The position numbers and the translations under genes are program-made. 64,000 nt of DNA from contig CAWCPF010000003.1 in assembly GCA_963797485.1 (NCBI GenBank), positions 558,001-622,000 of the forward strand. The letters run 5' to 3'. The DNA is from CAWAND01 sp963797485. GTDB lineage: Bacteria > Chloroflexota > Anaerolineae > Anaerolineales > E44-bin32. Shown one piece after another: positions 25,969-35,871 of the stretch. The notes under the pieces were generated by a model. It made no database searches. It saw only the letters and a list, made by a program, of their open reading frames with translations, and was not told the origin of the DNA. Positions within the stretch are counted from its first letter, which is position 1. The number at the start of each line of letters is the position of its first letter.

Positions 25969-27709
25969 ATGGCCAAAAAGCAGGCGTCAAAGAAATCCAA
26001 ATCGGTGAGACGCCGGGCAGCCTCAACGCGCGATGGGACCGAGGTCGTGAAGACGAGCGGCGCGCGCGAGGCCGCTGAAGCCCCGGACGAACGCACGCGC
26101 CACCAAAGAAATCCCCGTTATGCGAGGAGTGGCTGGGAAGTCCAAATCCATCAGGCGCCGCCCTATCTCTGACCATGAAGAGGGCGACGCGGTTGATGTC
26201 GTGAACGGCCTGCAGGTTGACGTCGATCCCGATCTAGACGAGGCCGAATCAGAAGCCGAACTCTCGGCTAGCGAAGACTCCCCGCGTCAGGGTAACGAGG
26301 AGGCCGCCGGGGTTGAGGACGCCGGCATGGCGGTCGATCAGACCAACGACCCCGTCCGGCTGTATTTGAAGGAAATCGGCAGGGTCGATCTGCTCGAATC
26401 GCATCAAGAGCTTTGGCTGAGCGTACGCATGGAGGCCGCGCGCCGCTTGGACGTCCTGCAGGCCGGAAGGGCGGCCCGATCGGCCAAGGATGCCGACAAC
26501 CAGCCGCGGGCCGTCCAGGAGGAGATTTTCGAAGACCTGCGGACGGCCACTAAACGTGTCCTGGAGGATGCAAAACGCCTCGGCCACCCGAAGCCCGATT
26601 TCAGCCTGATCCTGGGGGAGGCGCGCCAGCTTCGACAGGACTGGATGATCGAAACCCCGTCCTATCTCAGAGTTTGGCTGGACAACGGCATGTGGGGGAG
26701 TGATCCCGCCTGGGAACAATTGGCGAGAAATGCCATCGAGGTCTTCATCGCCTTCTACCTTCTGGCGCCGGAGGCGCAGGCTCGAATGTCGGACCGGCTC
26801 AACGCAGGCCAAGGCTTGCCCACCAAGCGCACTCTCCGGCGTTGGATTCCGGATACCCAGACATTGGAGGCCGACGACCTTATGGTCCATGCCCTGGCGG
26901 ACGAAGCCCAGGATGACTTAATCGGGGCCAATCTGAGGCTCGTGGTCAGCGTCGCAAAGCGCTACATGGGTCGCGGGATTGCGTTCCAGGATCTGATCCA
27001 AGAGGGCAACATCGGCCTGCTACGGGCGGTGGAAAAGTTCAACGCTGCCAAAGGCTACAAGTTCAGCACTTACGCGACCTGGTGGATCCGTCAGGCCATC
27101 AGCCGCGCCATCGCCGATCAAGCGCGCACGATCCGAATCCCGGTCCATATGTTTGAAACCATCAACCGCCTGATGAGGATCCAGCGGCGGATGGTCCAGG
27201 ACCTGGGGCGCGAGCCATCTTCGGAAGAGCTGGCGCTTGAGATGGACCTGCTCGAACCAGAGGAGGTCGAGGCCATCCGCACCAGCTTGCAGCTGGGCGA
27301 AGTGCCCCCGCCGGTGCTTCTGCGAAAATGGCGCAAGATGGCCGGAAAGGTCCGCAAGATCATCAAGATTGCGCAGGAGCCGATGTCCCTCGAGACTCCG
27401 ATCGGGACTGAGGAATCGAGCCAGTTGGGGGATTTCATTGAAGACGAGACCATGCCCGAGCCCGTGGATGCGGCCGCCAAGGAGCTGCTCAAGGAGCAGG
27501 TGCAGAACGCGCTGGACGCGCTGACCGAACGCGAGCGGCAAGTCCTCGAAATGCGGTTTGGGCTGCAAGATGGCAAGGACTACACGCTTGAGGAAGTCGG
27601 CAAGTACTTCAACGTCACCCGCGAGCGGATACGCCAGATTGAGGCCAAGGCGCTGCGCAAACTGCGGCATCCGACCCGCAGCCGCCACCTGCGCGACTAC
27701 CTCTCCTGA
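25969..27709 (+). CDS. rpoD: Principal RNA polymerase sigma factor with a probable frame break near the N-terminus
   Basis: ATG 25969 lies 2 bases after dnaG and opens a Lys-rich N-terminus (MAKKQASKKSKSVRRRAAS). That frame stops at 26172, while the rest runs in the next frame; the join is probably at 26090-26103. From 26120 on the protein is clearly a group 1 sigma: region 1.2 DPVRLYLKEIGRVDLLESHQ, region 2 RLVVSVAKRYMGRGIAFQDL and YKFSTYATWWIRQAISRAIA, region 3 PVHMFETINRLMRIQRRMVQ, region 4 LTERERQVLEMRFGLQDGKD and VTRERIRQIEAKALRKLRHP. A long non-conserved insert lies between regions 1.2 and 2. Corrected length is about 579 aa. If the first part is not real, translation would start at ATG 26120 with a poor ribosome site. 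Confidence 0.88.
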
Positions 27710-27735
27710 TTGCCGCAACATCCAGGTTATTCCTC

Positions 27736-27766
27736 CCGGCCCACACAATCGTGGGCCGGTCTTGTG
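27736..27766 (+). terminator. Terminator after rpoD
   Basis: CCGGCCCAC (27736-27744) and GTGGGCCGG (27751-27759) form a perfect 9-bp stem with a 6-base loop, followed by TCTTGTG. It separates rpoD from the nuo promoter. Confidence 0.72.
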
Positions 27767-27792
27767 CCGGTTGGGGGCACAAAACCGTCGGT

Positions 27793-27822
27793 TTGACGCT
27801 CAAATTTCGCTTGTGATAAAAT
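27793..27822 (+). promoter_or_regulatory. Promoter of the nuo operon
   Basis: TTGACG (27793-27798), an 18-base spacer and TAAAAT (27817-27822), about 58 bases before nuoA. It is the only good promoter seen ahead of the 14 genes. Confidence 0.68.
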
Positions 27823-27879
27823 GTACAGATTGTTTGCCCAGGGCCGCTTCGGGCCACGGGCCGCCCCGCCGAGGTGTGC

Positions 27880-28239
27880 ATGCTGGCTGACTATTTACCC
27901 ATCGGCATACTCGTCACCTTGGCCACTGCCCTGGCCTTTTTGCTGGTTGTGATCGGCAATCTGTTCGGCCCGCGGCAGAAGACACAGCGCAAATCCAGCC
28001 CCTACGAATCCGGGATGCGGCCGTACGGTCCTGGGCAGCGCCGCGTGCCCGTCCACTACTACCGCATCGCCGTGCTCTTCATCCTGTTCGACGTGGAAAC
28101 CGTCTTCCTTATTCCCTGGGCGGTGGTTCTGCGCGATCTGAGAGTATTCGGTTTGGTCGAGATGGGGTTGTTTCTGCTGATCTTGTTGGTGGGCTACTTA
28201 TACGCGTGGCGGAAAGGCGCCCTTGAATGGGAGTTGTGA
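27880..28239 (+). CDS. nuoA: NADH-quinone oxidoreductase subunit A
   Basis: 119 aa from ATG 27880, 5 bases after GAGG; a GTG at 27874 is a possible but less likely start. Three membrane helices (about 4-26, 65-85, 92-112). The conserved loop SPYESGMRPYGPGQRRVPVH and RIAVLFILFDVETVFLIPWA identify NuoA. It is part of the membrane arm near the quinone site. First gene of a complete nuoA-N operon; it overlaps nuoB by 13 bases. Confidence 0.95.
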   Translation: MLADYLPIGILVTLATALAFLLVVIGNLFGPRQKTQRKSSPYESGMRPYGPGQRRVPVHYYRIAVLFILFDVETVFLIPWAVVLRDLRVFGLVEMGLFLLILLVGYLYAWRKGALEWEL

Positions 28240-28712
28240 GCCAGAAGACCGGCGAGTTCGGCGCGCTGACCGTGCCGCTCGAGAAGGCTGTCAATTGGGC
28301 CAGAACAGGGGCCATGTGGCCCATGCTCTTCGGCCTGGCGTGCTGTGCGATTGAAATGATGGCGGCTCAGGCCTCCGACTACGACATGAGCCGGTTCGGC
28401 ATGGAGCTCATGCGGGGGAGCCCGCGCCAGAGCGATTTGATGATTGTGGCCGGGCGCGTGAGCCGCAAGATGGCTCCGGTGCTCAGGCGCCTCTACGATC
28501 AGATGCCGTCTCCCAAGTGGGTGATCTCGATGGGAGACTGCGCCTCCTGCAGCGGAATCTTCAACAACTACGCCATCGTCCAGGGCGTGGATGAAGTCGT
28601 CCCGGTGGACGTGTTCGTGGCAGGCTGCCCGCCTCGGCCGGAGGCACTGATCCACGGCGTTTTGTTGCTTCATGAGAAGGTCAAGCAAGAAAAGCTGGCA
28701 GACTGGGCTTGA
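28227..28712 (+). CDS. nuoB: NADH-quinone oxidoreductase subunit B
   Basis: 161 aa. It carries the last iron-sulfur cluster (N2) that hands electrons to quinone. Ligands: the double Cys in GLACCAIEMMA, then MGDCASCSG and VAGCPPRPEAL. WPMLFGLACCAIEM is a family signature. ATG 28227 lies within the nuoA end, so translation is coupled. Length is normal. Confidence 0.97.
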   Translation: MGVVSQKTGEFGALTVPLEKAVNWARTGAMWPMLFGLACCAIEMMAAQASDYDMSRFGMELMRGSPRQSDLMIVAGRVSRKMAPVLRRLYDQMPSPKWVISMGDCASCSGIFNNYAIVQGVDEVVPVDVFVAGCPPRPEALIHGVLLLHEKVKQEKLADWA

Positions 28713-28783
28713 CGCTGGACGGGCCCGCGCCTGTCCTCAGGGTTTCTCGCCGACCCGCACCGTTTCGCCCCTCAAGGAGATCG

Positions 28784-29305
28784 ATGGAAAGCCTCAACCA
28801 GTCGATCGCATTGATCAAGGATCGACTCGCGGATCATGTGCAGGGGGTAGAGACTTTCCGCGGGGAGACCGTCGTGCGCCTGGCGCCTGAAGCCGTGGTT
28901 GAGGCTTGCCGCGTGCTCCACGCTGATCCTGACCTGGGTTATGACCTGCTGGCAATGCTGACGGCGGTGGACCATTGGCCCGAGGAACCGAGGTTCGTGG
29001 TGGCCTATCGGCTCTACAGCACACGGCACAATGTGTTCTTGGGATTAGACGTGACGGTCAGCGGCGACAAGCCGGTTCTGCCCACCGTCGAGTTGGTCTT
29101 CCCAAATGCCAATTGGCATGAGCGAGAGATCTTCGACATGTTTGGCATCTCATTCGAGGGCCATTCCGATCTGCGGCGGATCCTGATGCCGCAGGATTGG
29201 GAGGGTCATCCCTTGCGCAAGGACTACCCATTAGGCTACGAAGAGGTCCAGTTTACATTCAACTTTGATGATATTGATCGGCGCAAGCCGTACGCGAAGG
29301 AATGA
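28784..29305 (+). CDS. nuoC: NADH-quinone oxidoreductase subunit C
   Basis: 173 aa from ATG 28784 with AAGGAGA 4 bases upstream; the frame is open from 28709 but that stretch has no conserved content. Signature regions: LLAMLTAVDHW, then ANWHEREIFDMFGISFEGHS and RRILMPQDWEGHPLRKDYPL. It is a peripheral-arm subunit next to NuoD. NuoC and NuoD are separate here, not fused as in enterobacteria. Overlaps nuoD by 4 bases. Confidence 0.95.
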   Translation: MESLNQSIALIKDRLADHVQGVETFRGETVVRLAPEAVVEACRVLHADPDLGYDLLAMLTAVDHWPEEPRFVVAYRLYSTRHNVFLGLDVTVSGDKPVLPTVELVFPNANWHEREIFDMFGISFEGHSDLRRILMPQDWEGHPLRKDYPLGYEEVQFTFNFDDIDRRKPYAKE

Positions 29306-30567
29306 TGACTGAGACGCGCCCCGATCTAAACCTCGAATCCAGCACGGGTGAGGAGCCGATCCCGGAGGAACTCAGACACCTGGTGTCCGAGCGTGCCTTT
29401 ACCGGTGAGACGATGGTGCTCAATATGGGTCCCCAGCACCCGAGCACCCATGGGGTGCTGCGGCTGATCCTCGAGCTGGACGGCGAAGAGATCGTGAATT
29501 GCATCCCCGATATCGGTTTCCTTCATACCGGGATTGAGAAAAACATGGAAGCCAAGACCTTTGAGAAGGCCTTGGTGATGACCGACCGGATGGACTACCT
29601 GAACAACCTGGGCAATAACCTGACCTTCTGCCTGGCAATTGAGAAGCTGGTCGGGCTCGATGTGCCTCCGCGTGCACAAACTATCCGTGTGATGCTTGTC
29701 GAACTCCAGCGGATCACCTCGCACCTGGTGTGGCTGGCTTCGCAAGCCCTCGATCTGGCAGCGCAATCGATCTTTCTGTACTGCTTCAGAGAACGCGAAG
29801 AGGTGCTCAACATGTTCGAGATGCTCTCCGGGGCGCGGATGATGACGTCCTACATCCGGCCCGGGGGGGTCTGGCGCGATCTGACGCCTGACTTTGAGCC
29901 GACCTTGCGCGCGTTCTTGGAGCGTTTCCCGCACCGGCTGGACCAGTATGAGGCCATTCTGACCAAGAACCCGCTGTGGCTGGACCGCACGCGGGGCATT
30001 AGCCCGGTGACGACTGAACAGGCCTTGCAGGCAGGCCTGACTGGTCCACTGCTTCGTGCCACCGGCATGGCATTCGATCTGCGCCGCGCTCAGCCCTATT
30101 CGGGCTATGACCAATACGATTTTGAGATCCCTACCGCTGCGACGGGAGATGTGTACGACCGCTATCTTGTGCGCATGCAGGAAATGCGTGAATCACTGCG
30201 CATCATCGAACAGGCGTTGGACCGGTTGCCGGACGGCGCATTTCGGAGCGACAACCGCAAATTCGTCCCGCCGCCCAGAGCGGAGTTGAGCCACAGCATG
30301 GAGGCCGTCATCCATCATTTCAAACTGTGGACGGAAGGATTCCATGCGCCAGCCGGAACGGTCTACGCGCTGACCGAATCGCCGCGTGGGATGCTGGGCT
30401 GCTACCTGGTTGGAGACGGAAGTGCGCAGCCGCTTCGCGTACATTTCCGTACCCCAAGTTTTGCTAACCTGCAGGCCCTGCCAATGATGTCCAGGGGCCA
30501 CCTGGTGGCGGATCTGGTGGCCATCATCAGCAGCGTGGACCCTATCTTGGGGGACGTCGACCGCTAG
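29302..30567 (+). CDS. nuoD: NADH-quinone oxidoreductase subunit D
   Basis: 421 aa, starting in an ATGA overlap with nuoC. The quinone-binding 49-kDa subunit: NMGPQHPSTHGVLRLILELD, GFLHTGIEKNMEAKTFEKAL, MTDRMDYLNNLGNN and RITSHLVWLASQ are all present. The usual C-terminal end VDPILGDVDR is complete. The N-terminal 25 residues before VSERAFTGETMVLNMG are extra and acidic. A 34-base gap with a CAGGAG site leads to nuoE. Confidence 0.97.
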   Translation: MMTETRPDLNLESSTGEEPIPEELRHLVSERAFTGETMVLNMGPQHPSTHGVLRLILELDGEEIVNCIPDIGFLHTGIEKNMEAKTFEKALVMTDRMDYLNNLGNNLTFCLAIEKLVGLDVPPRAQTIRVMLVELQRITSHLVWLASQALDLAAQSIFLYCFREREEVLNMFEMLSGARMMTSYIRPGGVWRDLTPDFEPTLRAFLERFPHRLDQYEAILTKNPLWLDRTRGISPVTTEQALQAGLTGPLLRATGMAFDLRRAQPYSGYDQYDFEIPTAATGDVYDRYLVRMQEMRESLRIIEQALDRLPDGAFRSDNRKFVPPPRAELSHSMEAVIHHFKLWTEGFHAPAGTVYALTESPRGMLGCYLVGDGSAQPLRVHFRTPSFANLQALPMMSRGHLVADLVAIISSVDPILGDVDR

Positions 30568-30601
30568 GCCCGGCGCTGCGCGCCGAAACAGGAGCACATC
30601 G

Positions 30602-31102
30602 TTGCTGGCTGACAAGTACCGCAAAGAGATCGATCAGTTGCTGGCTCACTATCCGCAGGGTCAGGCGCGCGCAGCCGTGATGCCGTTGTTGTACATCGCC
30701 CAGGCCGAGTATGGGTACTTGAACCATCACGCAGTGGCTGAAGTGGCAGACATTCTTGGCCTCGATCCAACCGAAGTCGGCAAGCTCATCCGCTTCTACA
30801 CACTTTTCCATGACAAGCCGGGCGGACAATGGCGGATCCAGATTTGCACCGACCTGCCGTGCGCCATGCGGGGGGCCGAAGAGTTCGCCCAGCACCTGTG
30901 CCAGAAGTTGGGGGTAACCCCCGGACAGACGACCGCCGATGGGCAAATTACGGTTGAAGAGGTGATGTGCCTGGCGGCGTGCGACCGGGCCCCCATGTTT
31001 CAGATCCAAGATCGTGAAGGAATTCACTATCACGAACGCCAGACGGTCGAGTTGGCCCTGCAGGTCATACACGCCTTGAGGCAATCCGATGCCCAGGGCT
31101 GA
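30602..31102 (+). CDS. nuoE: NADH-quinone oxidoreductase subunit E
   Basis: 166 aa from TTG 30602, after a CAGGAG site. It binds a [2Fe-2S] cluster with four Cys: ICTDLPCAMRG (about 83-88) and CLAACDRAPM (about 123-127). With NuoF it forms the NADH-oxidising tip of complex I. Presence of NuoE-F-G shows that this is an NADH-using enzyme rather than an 11-subunit form fed by ferredoxin or F420. Overlaps nuoF by 14 bases. Confidence 0.95.
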   Translation: MLADKYRKEIDQLLAHYPQGQARAAVMPLLYIAQAEYGYLNHHAVAEVADILGLDPTEVGKLIRFYTLFHDKPGGQWRIQICTDLPCAMRGAEEFAQHLCQKLGVTPGQTTADGQITVEEVMCLAACDRAPMFQIQDREGIHYHERQTVELALQVIHALRQSDAQG

Positions 31103-32348
31103 GCACCTGGTCCTCAGACACCGGGATGTGCCTGAGATCAGCAGCCTTGAGGGCTACTTGCGCCAGGGCGGCTTCAAGACCTTCGAGCAGGTGGTCAAAC
31201 ATCAGACGCCATCTGAAGTGATCGATGTGGTGAAGGCCTCGGGTCTGCGGGGCCGAGGCGGCGCCGGCTTTCCCACGGGACTCAAGTGGAGTTTTCTGGG
31301 GAAGGTCAAGCCACGCTTTGTGGCGGTTAACGCCGACGAATCCGAACCCGGGACCTTCAAGGATCGAGAGATCATCGAGCGCAACCCGTTCCAGTTCCTG
31401 GAAGGGGTTGCCATTGCGTGTTATGCAGCCGAGGCCAATCACGCCTATATCTACATGCGGGGTGAGTTCTGGGACATAGCCGCCAGGCTCCGGGAAGATA
31501 TTCAGGCGTTGTACGACCGGGGTTGCCTGGGCAGTGGTGTCTTCGGTTCAAGTTTCAACCTCGACTTCCATGTCCACATGGGTGCCGGCGCCTACATCTG
31601 CGGCGAAGAGAGTGCCTTGCTCGAATCGCTGGAGGGGAAGTTGGGCATGCCTCGACTGCGGCCGCCCTTCCCCACTGTGAAAGGCCTCTTCGGCGCGCCC
31701 ACCGTCATCAACAACGTCGAGACACTCGCCAATGTGCCTTTGATCCTGGACCGCGGAGCCGACTGGTATCGGAGCTTCGGCACAGACAAGAGCCCCGGGA
31801 CCAAGGTGTTCTGTCTTTCAGGCCGGGTGGCCAAACCAGGCAACTATGAACTACCCCTCGGGACTCCGTTCCGTGAGCTGATTTTCGATCACGGCGGAGG
31901 CATTCCCGATGGCCGCAAGATCAAGGCCATTCTGCCGGCGGGAGCTTCGGCGCCAATCCTCATCGCAACTGACGAGGTCCTGGACACGCCGATGGACTAT
32001 GAGTCGGTGCCCAAGGTGGGATCGCAACTGGGTTCGGCGTCGGTCATTATCCTGGACGAGACGGTGGACATCGCCTGGGCCGAGTACAAGATCGCCCGAT
32101 TCTTCAAGCACGAATCCTGCGGCAAGTGCACTCCGTGTCGTGAGGGCACGTACTGGATGCTGCAGGTGCTGGAGCGGCTGCAGGCAGGCGAGGGTGCGCC
32201 CGAGGACGTCGAATTGCTGGAGTTTGTCGCCAGCGGCGTTCAGGGCAAATGTCTGTGCGCGCTGGGTGAGTTTGCATCCGGAGCGGTCGTGGCTGGGCTG
32301 GAACGCTTCCGGCCCGAATTTGAACGCGCCGCGGCGGGTGGGCGATGA
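31089..32348 (+). CDS. nuoF: NADH-quinone oxidoreductase subunit F
   Basis: 419 aa. It binds NADH, FMN and one [4Fe-4S] cluster. The glycine-rich NADH/FMN loop is SGLRGRGGAGFPTGLKW (about 50-66); NADESEPGTFKDRE and GAGAYICGEESALLESLEGK follow. Cluster ligands are ESCGKCTPCREG (from about 344) and a later Cys in GKCLCALGEFA. ATG 31089 lies within nuoE, and the stop overlaps nuoG by 4 bases. Confidence 0.97.
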   Translation: MPRAEHLVLRHRDVPEISSLEGYLRQGGFKTFEQVVKHQTPSEVIDVVKASGLRGRGGAGFPTGLKWSFLGKVKPRFVAVNADESEPGTFKDREIIERNPFQFLEGVAIACYAAEANHAYIYMRGEFWDIAARLREDIQALYDRGCLGSGVFGSSFNLDFHVHMGAGAYICGEESALLESLEGKLGMPRLRPPFPTVKGLFGAPTVINNVETLANVPLILDRGADWYRSFGTDKSPGTKVFCLSGRVAKPGNYELPLGTPFRELIFDHGGGIPDGRKIKAILPAGASAPILIATDEVLDTPMDYESVPKVGSQLGSASVIILDETVDIAWAEYKIARFFKHESCGKCTPCREGTYWMLQVLERLQAGEGAPEDVELLEFVASGVQGKCLCALGEFASGAVVAGLERFRPEFERAAAGGR

Positions 32349-34858
32349 GCGAGCGGATGGTCAGCCTGACGATCCAGGGATTGCCGGTGACCGTTCCCGA
32401 GGGAACGTTGCTCGTGGATGCCGCCAAACGCGCCGGCATCTACATCCCCGTGTTCTGCTATCACCCGAAACTGGAGCCGGTCGGGATGTGCCGGATGTGC
32501 CTGGTCGAAATCGGCCGGCCCAAGCGCGACCGCCAGACGGGTGAGCTCATTCGCGACGAGTCGGGCCAACCACTGATCGAGTTTGGCCCCAAACTGGAAA
32601 CAGCCTGCACCACGCCTGTCGAGGAAGGATGGGTTGTTCACACCACCTCGGCCAAGTCGTTGCAGGGCCAGAAACAGATCGTCGAATTCCTGCTGACGTC
32701 GCACCCTCTGGATTGTCCGGTCTGCGATAAAGGCGGCGAATGCCCGCTCCAAGAACTCAGCATGGATTTCGGCTCGGGCAAGAGCCGATTCGTGTATGAC
32801 GACAAGATGCACCTGTCCAAACATGTCCCCCTGGGTGAGCTGGTCTACCTGGATCGCGAACGCTGCATTCAATGCGGGCGGTGTGTGCGCTTCCAGGAGG
32901 AAATCGCCGACGACCCGGTGATCGGCTTCGAGCAACGCGGCCGTAGCCTGCAGATCGTCACTTACTCGACTCCTGGTTTCAACTCGTACTTCTCCGGCAA
33001 CACGACCGACATCTGCCCGGTTGGCGCGTTGACAACGGCCGACTTTCGGTTCGAAGCCCGGGCATGGGAACTCAACACATCGGCCACGATTTGCCCCCAT
33101 TGCCCGGTAGGATGCAACCTGGCGGTAGACACACGACGCCAGCCGGATCAGGGCGGGCAGGTGACCGTCCAGCGGGTCATGCCTCGCCACAACGAAGCCG
33201 TGAATGAGATTTGGATCTGCGACAAGGGCCGGTTCGCACACCACTCCACACGCCACCCCGGCCGATTGACCTCGCCCATGGTTCGTCGGGATGGCCGTCT
33301 GGTTGAGGCCAGTTGGGATGAGGCCCTGGCCGAGGCGGCAGCGGGTTTGGATACCGCGCGTGGCAGGCTGGTCGGTCTGGCCGGCGGTCGAGCGACCAAC
33401 GAGGACATGTTTGCTTTCCGCAAGTTGATCGAAGGTCTGGAGGGCGGCGCTTTTTTGGCGGATGGTATGGGCGGCGGAGACTGGGCTCAGCGAACAGCCC
33501 CAGGTCGAGATTCCAGCTTGCGGGCTCTCGGCTCAAGCGATGTCATCCTCGTGGCCGCCTCCGACCTGCACGAAGAGGCGCCGATTTGGTGGCTGCGGGT
33601 CAAACAGGCCGTCGACCGGGGTGCCAAGCTGATCCTTGTCAACGCCCGTCGGACCCGCTTGGACAAACACGCCCATGTTGTCCTGGAGTGCGGAACGGGC
33701 AAACAGGCCAGCCAGGTCGAGGCCCTCTCAAAGGCGTTGAGCAATCCGGGCCAGGCGGCCAAGGGCCTCAAGCCGGCCGCCGAAGCACTGGCCCAGGCCG
33801 AGCACCTGATCGTCTTCTTTGGTCAGGAAGGCTTGAGTGCGGCAGACAGCCAGGTCCTGGCCCAGGCGTGTGCCGACCTGCTGGCCGCTTCAGGTCGTGC
33901 CGGGCAGACCCACTCGGGCGTCATCCCGGTCTGGCCGCACGCCAACACACAGGGAGCCTGGGATATCGGCTTGCGGCCCGCAAGCTCCAATCTGGACGAC
34001 CTGCTGGCAGGCAGCGGAGCCGTCTATGTAATGGCCACCGATCCCGCGGCCGATCATCCCAATGCGGATCATGTCCTGAAAGATGTGCCTTTCCTTATTG
34101 TTCAAGACTTGTTCTTGACCGAGACGGGACAACTGGCCAATGTGGTATTCCCCGCCCAAGCCTTCCTTGAGCGCGAGGGCACGTACACCAGCGGGGAACG
34201 GCGTGTCCAGCGATTCTACAAAGTACTTCCATCCTTGCCGGGTACGCGCCCGGATTGGGATATCGTGAGCTCCATCGGGCGCGCGCTGGGGCTGACGTTT
34301 GTGGCGCGCCACCCGGCGACAGTCTTCGTTGAGCTGGCCGCCTCCACCCCGGATTATGCTGGGCTGACCTATGCCGCCCTGTCCGGATTCGAAAACCAAT
34401 GGCCGCCCGTTGGCGGCGATGACCTGTACTTTGGGGGGACGGCTCATCCCAACCAGCAGGGGATCGGTATCCAGCTTGGCCCGACCGAGAAATCGGGTCA
34501 ACCAGATCGAAGGACCAAATCTGCGAAGCGGGCGCCGGCCGGAGCGGATGAACAAATCCTGCTCGTGCCGGTGACACGGCTGTTCGATCGGGCTTTGTCC
34601 GTGACGTCAACGCAGCTGTTGTCGGGCCGGCTCCAGCCTCGCCAAATGGAGATTCACCCGGACGATGCCGCTCGTTTCCACCTCGAACACGGCGCCACGG
34701 CCGAATTCAAGCTCGGCGAAACCCCGTATCGGCTGAACGTGTCGATCCACGCGGACGTCCCCAAGGGCTCGGCGCTTCTGCCACGGTCGATTGGGGTGCC
34801 TCTGGAGGAGCCGATGTGGGTGAGGCTCCAGCCGGCAGGTGAGAGGCAACGCGCATGA
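32345..34858 (+). CDS. nuoG: NADH-quinone oxidoreductase subunit G
   Basis: 837 aa. N-terminal [2Fe-2S] ferredoxin domain (YIPVFCYHPKLEPVGMCRMC), then the His/Cys-ligated [4Fe-4S] site (HPLDCPVCDKGGECPLQELS), a CxxCxxC site (CIQCGRCVRFQEE, DICPVGALT), and the extra N7-type Cys set in CPHCPVGCNLAVD. The rest is a degenerate molybdopterin-oxidoreductase domain with a C-terminal MopB-like barrel (LQPRQMEIHPDDAARFHLEH). It passes electrons from NuoF towards NuoI. Residues about 715-740 form a low-complexity basic linker. Confidence 0.95.
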   Translation: MSERMVSLTIQGLPVTVPEGTLLVDAAKRAGIYIPVFCYHPKLEPVGMCRMCLVEIGRPKRDRQTGELIRDESGQPLIEFGPKLETACTTPVEEGWVVHTTSAKSLQGQKQIVEFLLTSHPLDCPVCDKGGECPLQELSMDFGSGKSRFVYDDKMHLSKHVPLGELVYLDRERCIQCGRCVRFQEEIADDPVIGFEQRGRSLQIVTYSTPGFNSYFSGNTTDICPVGALTTADFRFEARAWELNTSATICPHCPVGCNLAVDTRRQPDQGGQVTVQRVMPRHNEAVNEIWICDKGRFAHHSTRHPGRLTSPMVRRDGRLVEASWDEALAEAAAGLDTARGRLVGLAGGRATNEDMFAFRKLIEGLEGGAFLADGMGGGDWAQRTAPGRDSSLRALGSSDVILVAASDLHEEAPIWWLRVKQAVDRGAKLILVNARRTRLDKHAHVVLECGTGKQASQVEALSKALSNPGQAAKGLKPAAEALAQAEHLIVFFGQEGLSAADSQVLAQACADLLAASGRAGQTHSGVIPVWPHANTQGAWDIGLRPASSNLDDLLAGSGAVYVMATDPAADHPNADHVLKDVPFLIVQDLFLTETGQLANVVFPAQAFLEREGTYTSGERRVQRFYKVLPSLPGTRPDWDIVSSIGRALGLTFVARHPATVFVELAASTPDYAGLTYAALSGFENQWPPVGGDDLYFGGTAHPNQQGIGIQLGPTEKSGQPDRRTKSAKRAPAGADEQILLVPVTRLFDRALSVTSTQLLSGRLQPRQMEIHPDDAARFHLEHGATAEFKLGETPYRLNVSIHADVPKGSALLPRSIGVPLEEPMWVRLQPAGERQRA

Positions 34859-35871
34859 TTTGGATCCAGGTGGTCGAGGGGGTCGTGAAGTCGGGCCTGC
34901 TGATCGCCGTGCTTGTGGCCGGATTCGCTTACCTGACCCTCTTCGAGAGGCGCGCTCTGGCGCGCATCCAATCTCGCATCGGCCCCAATCGCGCCGGCCC
35001 GTGGGGGCTCTTGCAGCCTGCGGCCGACGGCATCAAACTCATCTTCAAAGAAGAACTGCTGCCCGCCAGGGCCGACAAGGTCCTGTTCATCCTGGCCCCA
35101 GTTCTGACGGTCATCCCGGCCCTGATCATCCTGGCCGTTGTCCCCTTCGGTCCCCCGCTAGAGCTCTTTGGACTGACGATACGCCTGGGCGTTGCAGACA
35201 ACGTCAACATTGGCGTGCTCTACTTCATGGCCGTGAGTTCGATCGCCGTGTACGGCATCACTCTGGCGGGCTGGTCGTCTGGAAACAAGTATGCGCTCCT
35301 CGGCGGACTGCGATCGGCTGCCCAGATGATAAGCTACGAGCTTGCCCTGGGTCTGTCATTTGTGGTCCCGATCCTGCTGGCCAATTCGCTCAGCCTGGCG
35401 GACATCGTCGCCGACCAGCACGGGCTGCTGAACTGGTACATCTTCCGCCAGCCGATCGCCTTTGTTGTGATGTTCATTGCCTTTATGGCTGAGATCAACC
35501 GCGCCCCGTTTGATGAACCTGAGGCGGAACAAGAGTTGGTGGCGGGGTACCACACCGAATACTCAGGCATGAAGTTCGCCACTTTCTTCATTGCCGAATA
35601 CGTCAAGATGATCGCAGTCTGCGTCATCATGGTGGCCTTCTTCTTCGGCGGATACTGGGGCCCGTATGTTGACCAATTGCCCTGGCTGGGACCGGTGTTC
35701 ATGCTGGTGAAGGTCGTCGTGATCCTGTTTGTCATGATTTGGATACGGGGCACATTGCCGCGGCTGCGTTACGATCGCCTGATGGCGTTGGGCTGGAAGA
35801 TCCTCTTGCCGGTGGCTCTCTTGAATGTGGTTGCTACGGCGGTGGTCATCGTCTGGGCAGGTGGGGCGTGA
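34855..35871 (+). CDS. nuoH: NADH-quinone oxidoreductase subunit H
   Basis: 338 aa membrane subunit that forms the quinone tunnel. About eight helices. Signatures: FERRALARIQSRIGPNRAGP, LLQPAADGIKLIFKEE, and EINRAPFDEPEAEQELVAGY followed by HTEYSGMKFATFF, which holds the conserved acidic residues of the E-channel. ATGA overlap with nuoG; GTGA overlap with nuoI. Confidence 0.97.
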   Translation: MIWIQVVEGVVKSGLLIAVLVAGFAYLTLFERRALARIQSRIGPNRAGPWGLLQPAADGIKLIFKEELLPARADKVLFILAPVLTVIPALIILAVVPFGPPLELFGLTIRLGVADNVNIGVLYFMAVSSIAVYGITLAGWSSGNKYALLGGLRSAAQMISYELALGLSFVVPILLANSLSLADIVADQHGLLNWYIFRQPIAFVVMFIAFMAEINRAPFDEPEAEQELVAGYHTEYSGMKFATFFIAEYVKMIAVCVIMVAFFFGGYWGPYVDQLPWLGPVFMLVKVVVILFVMIWIRGTLPRLRYDRLMALGWKILLPVALLNVVATAVVIVWAGGA

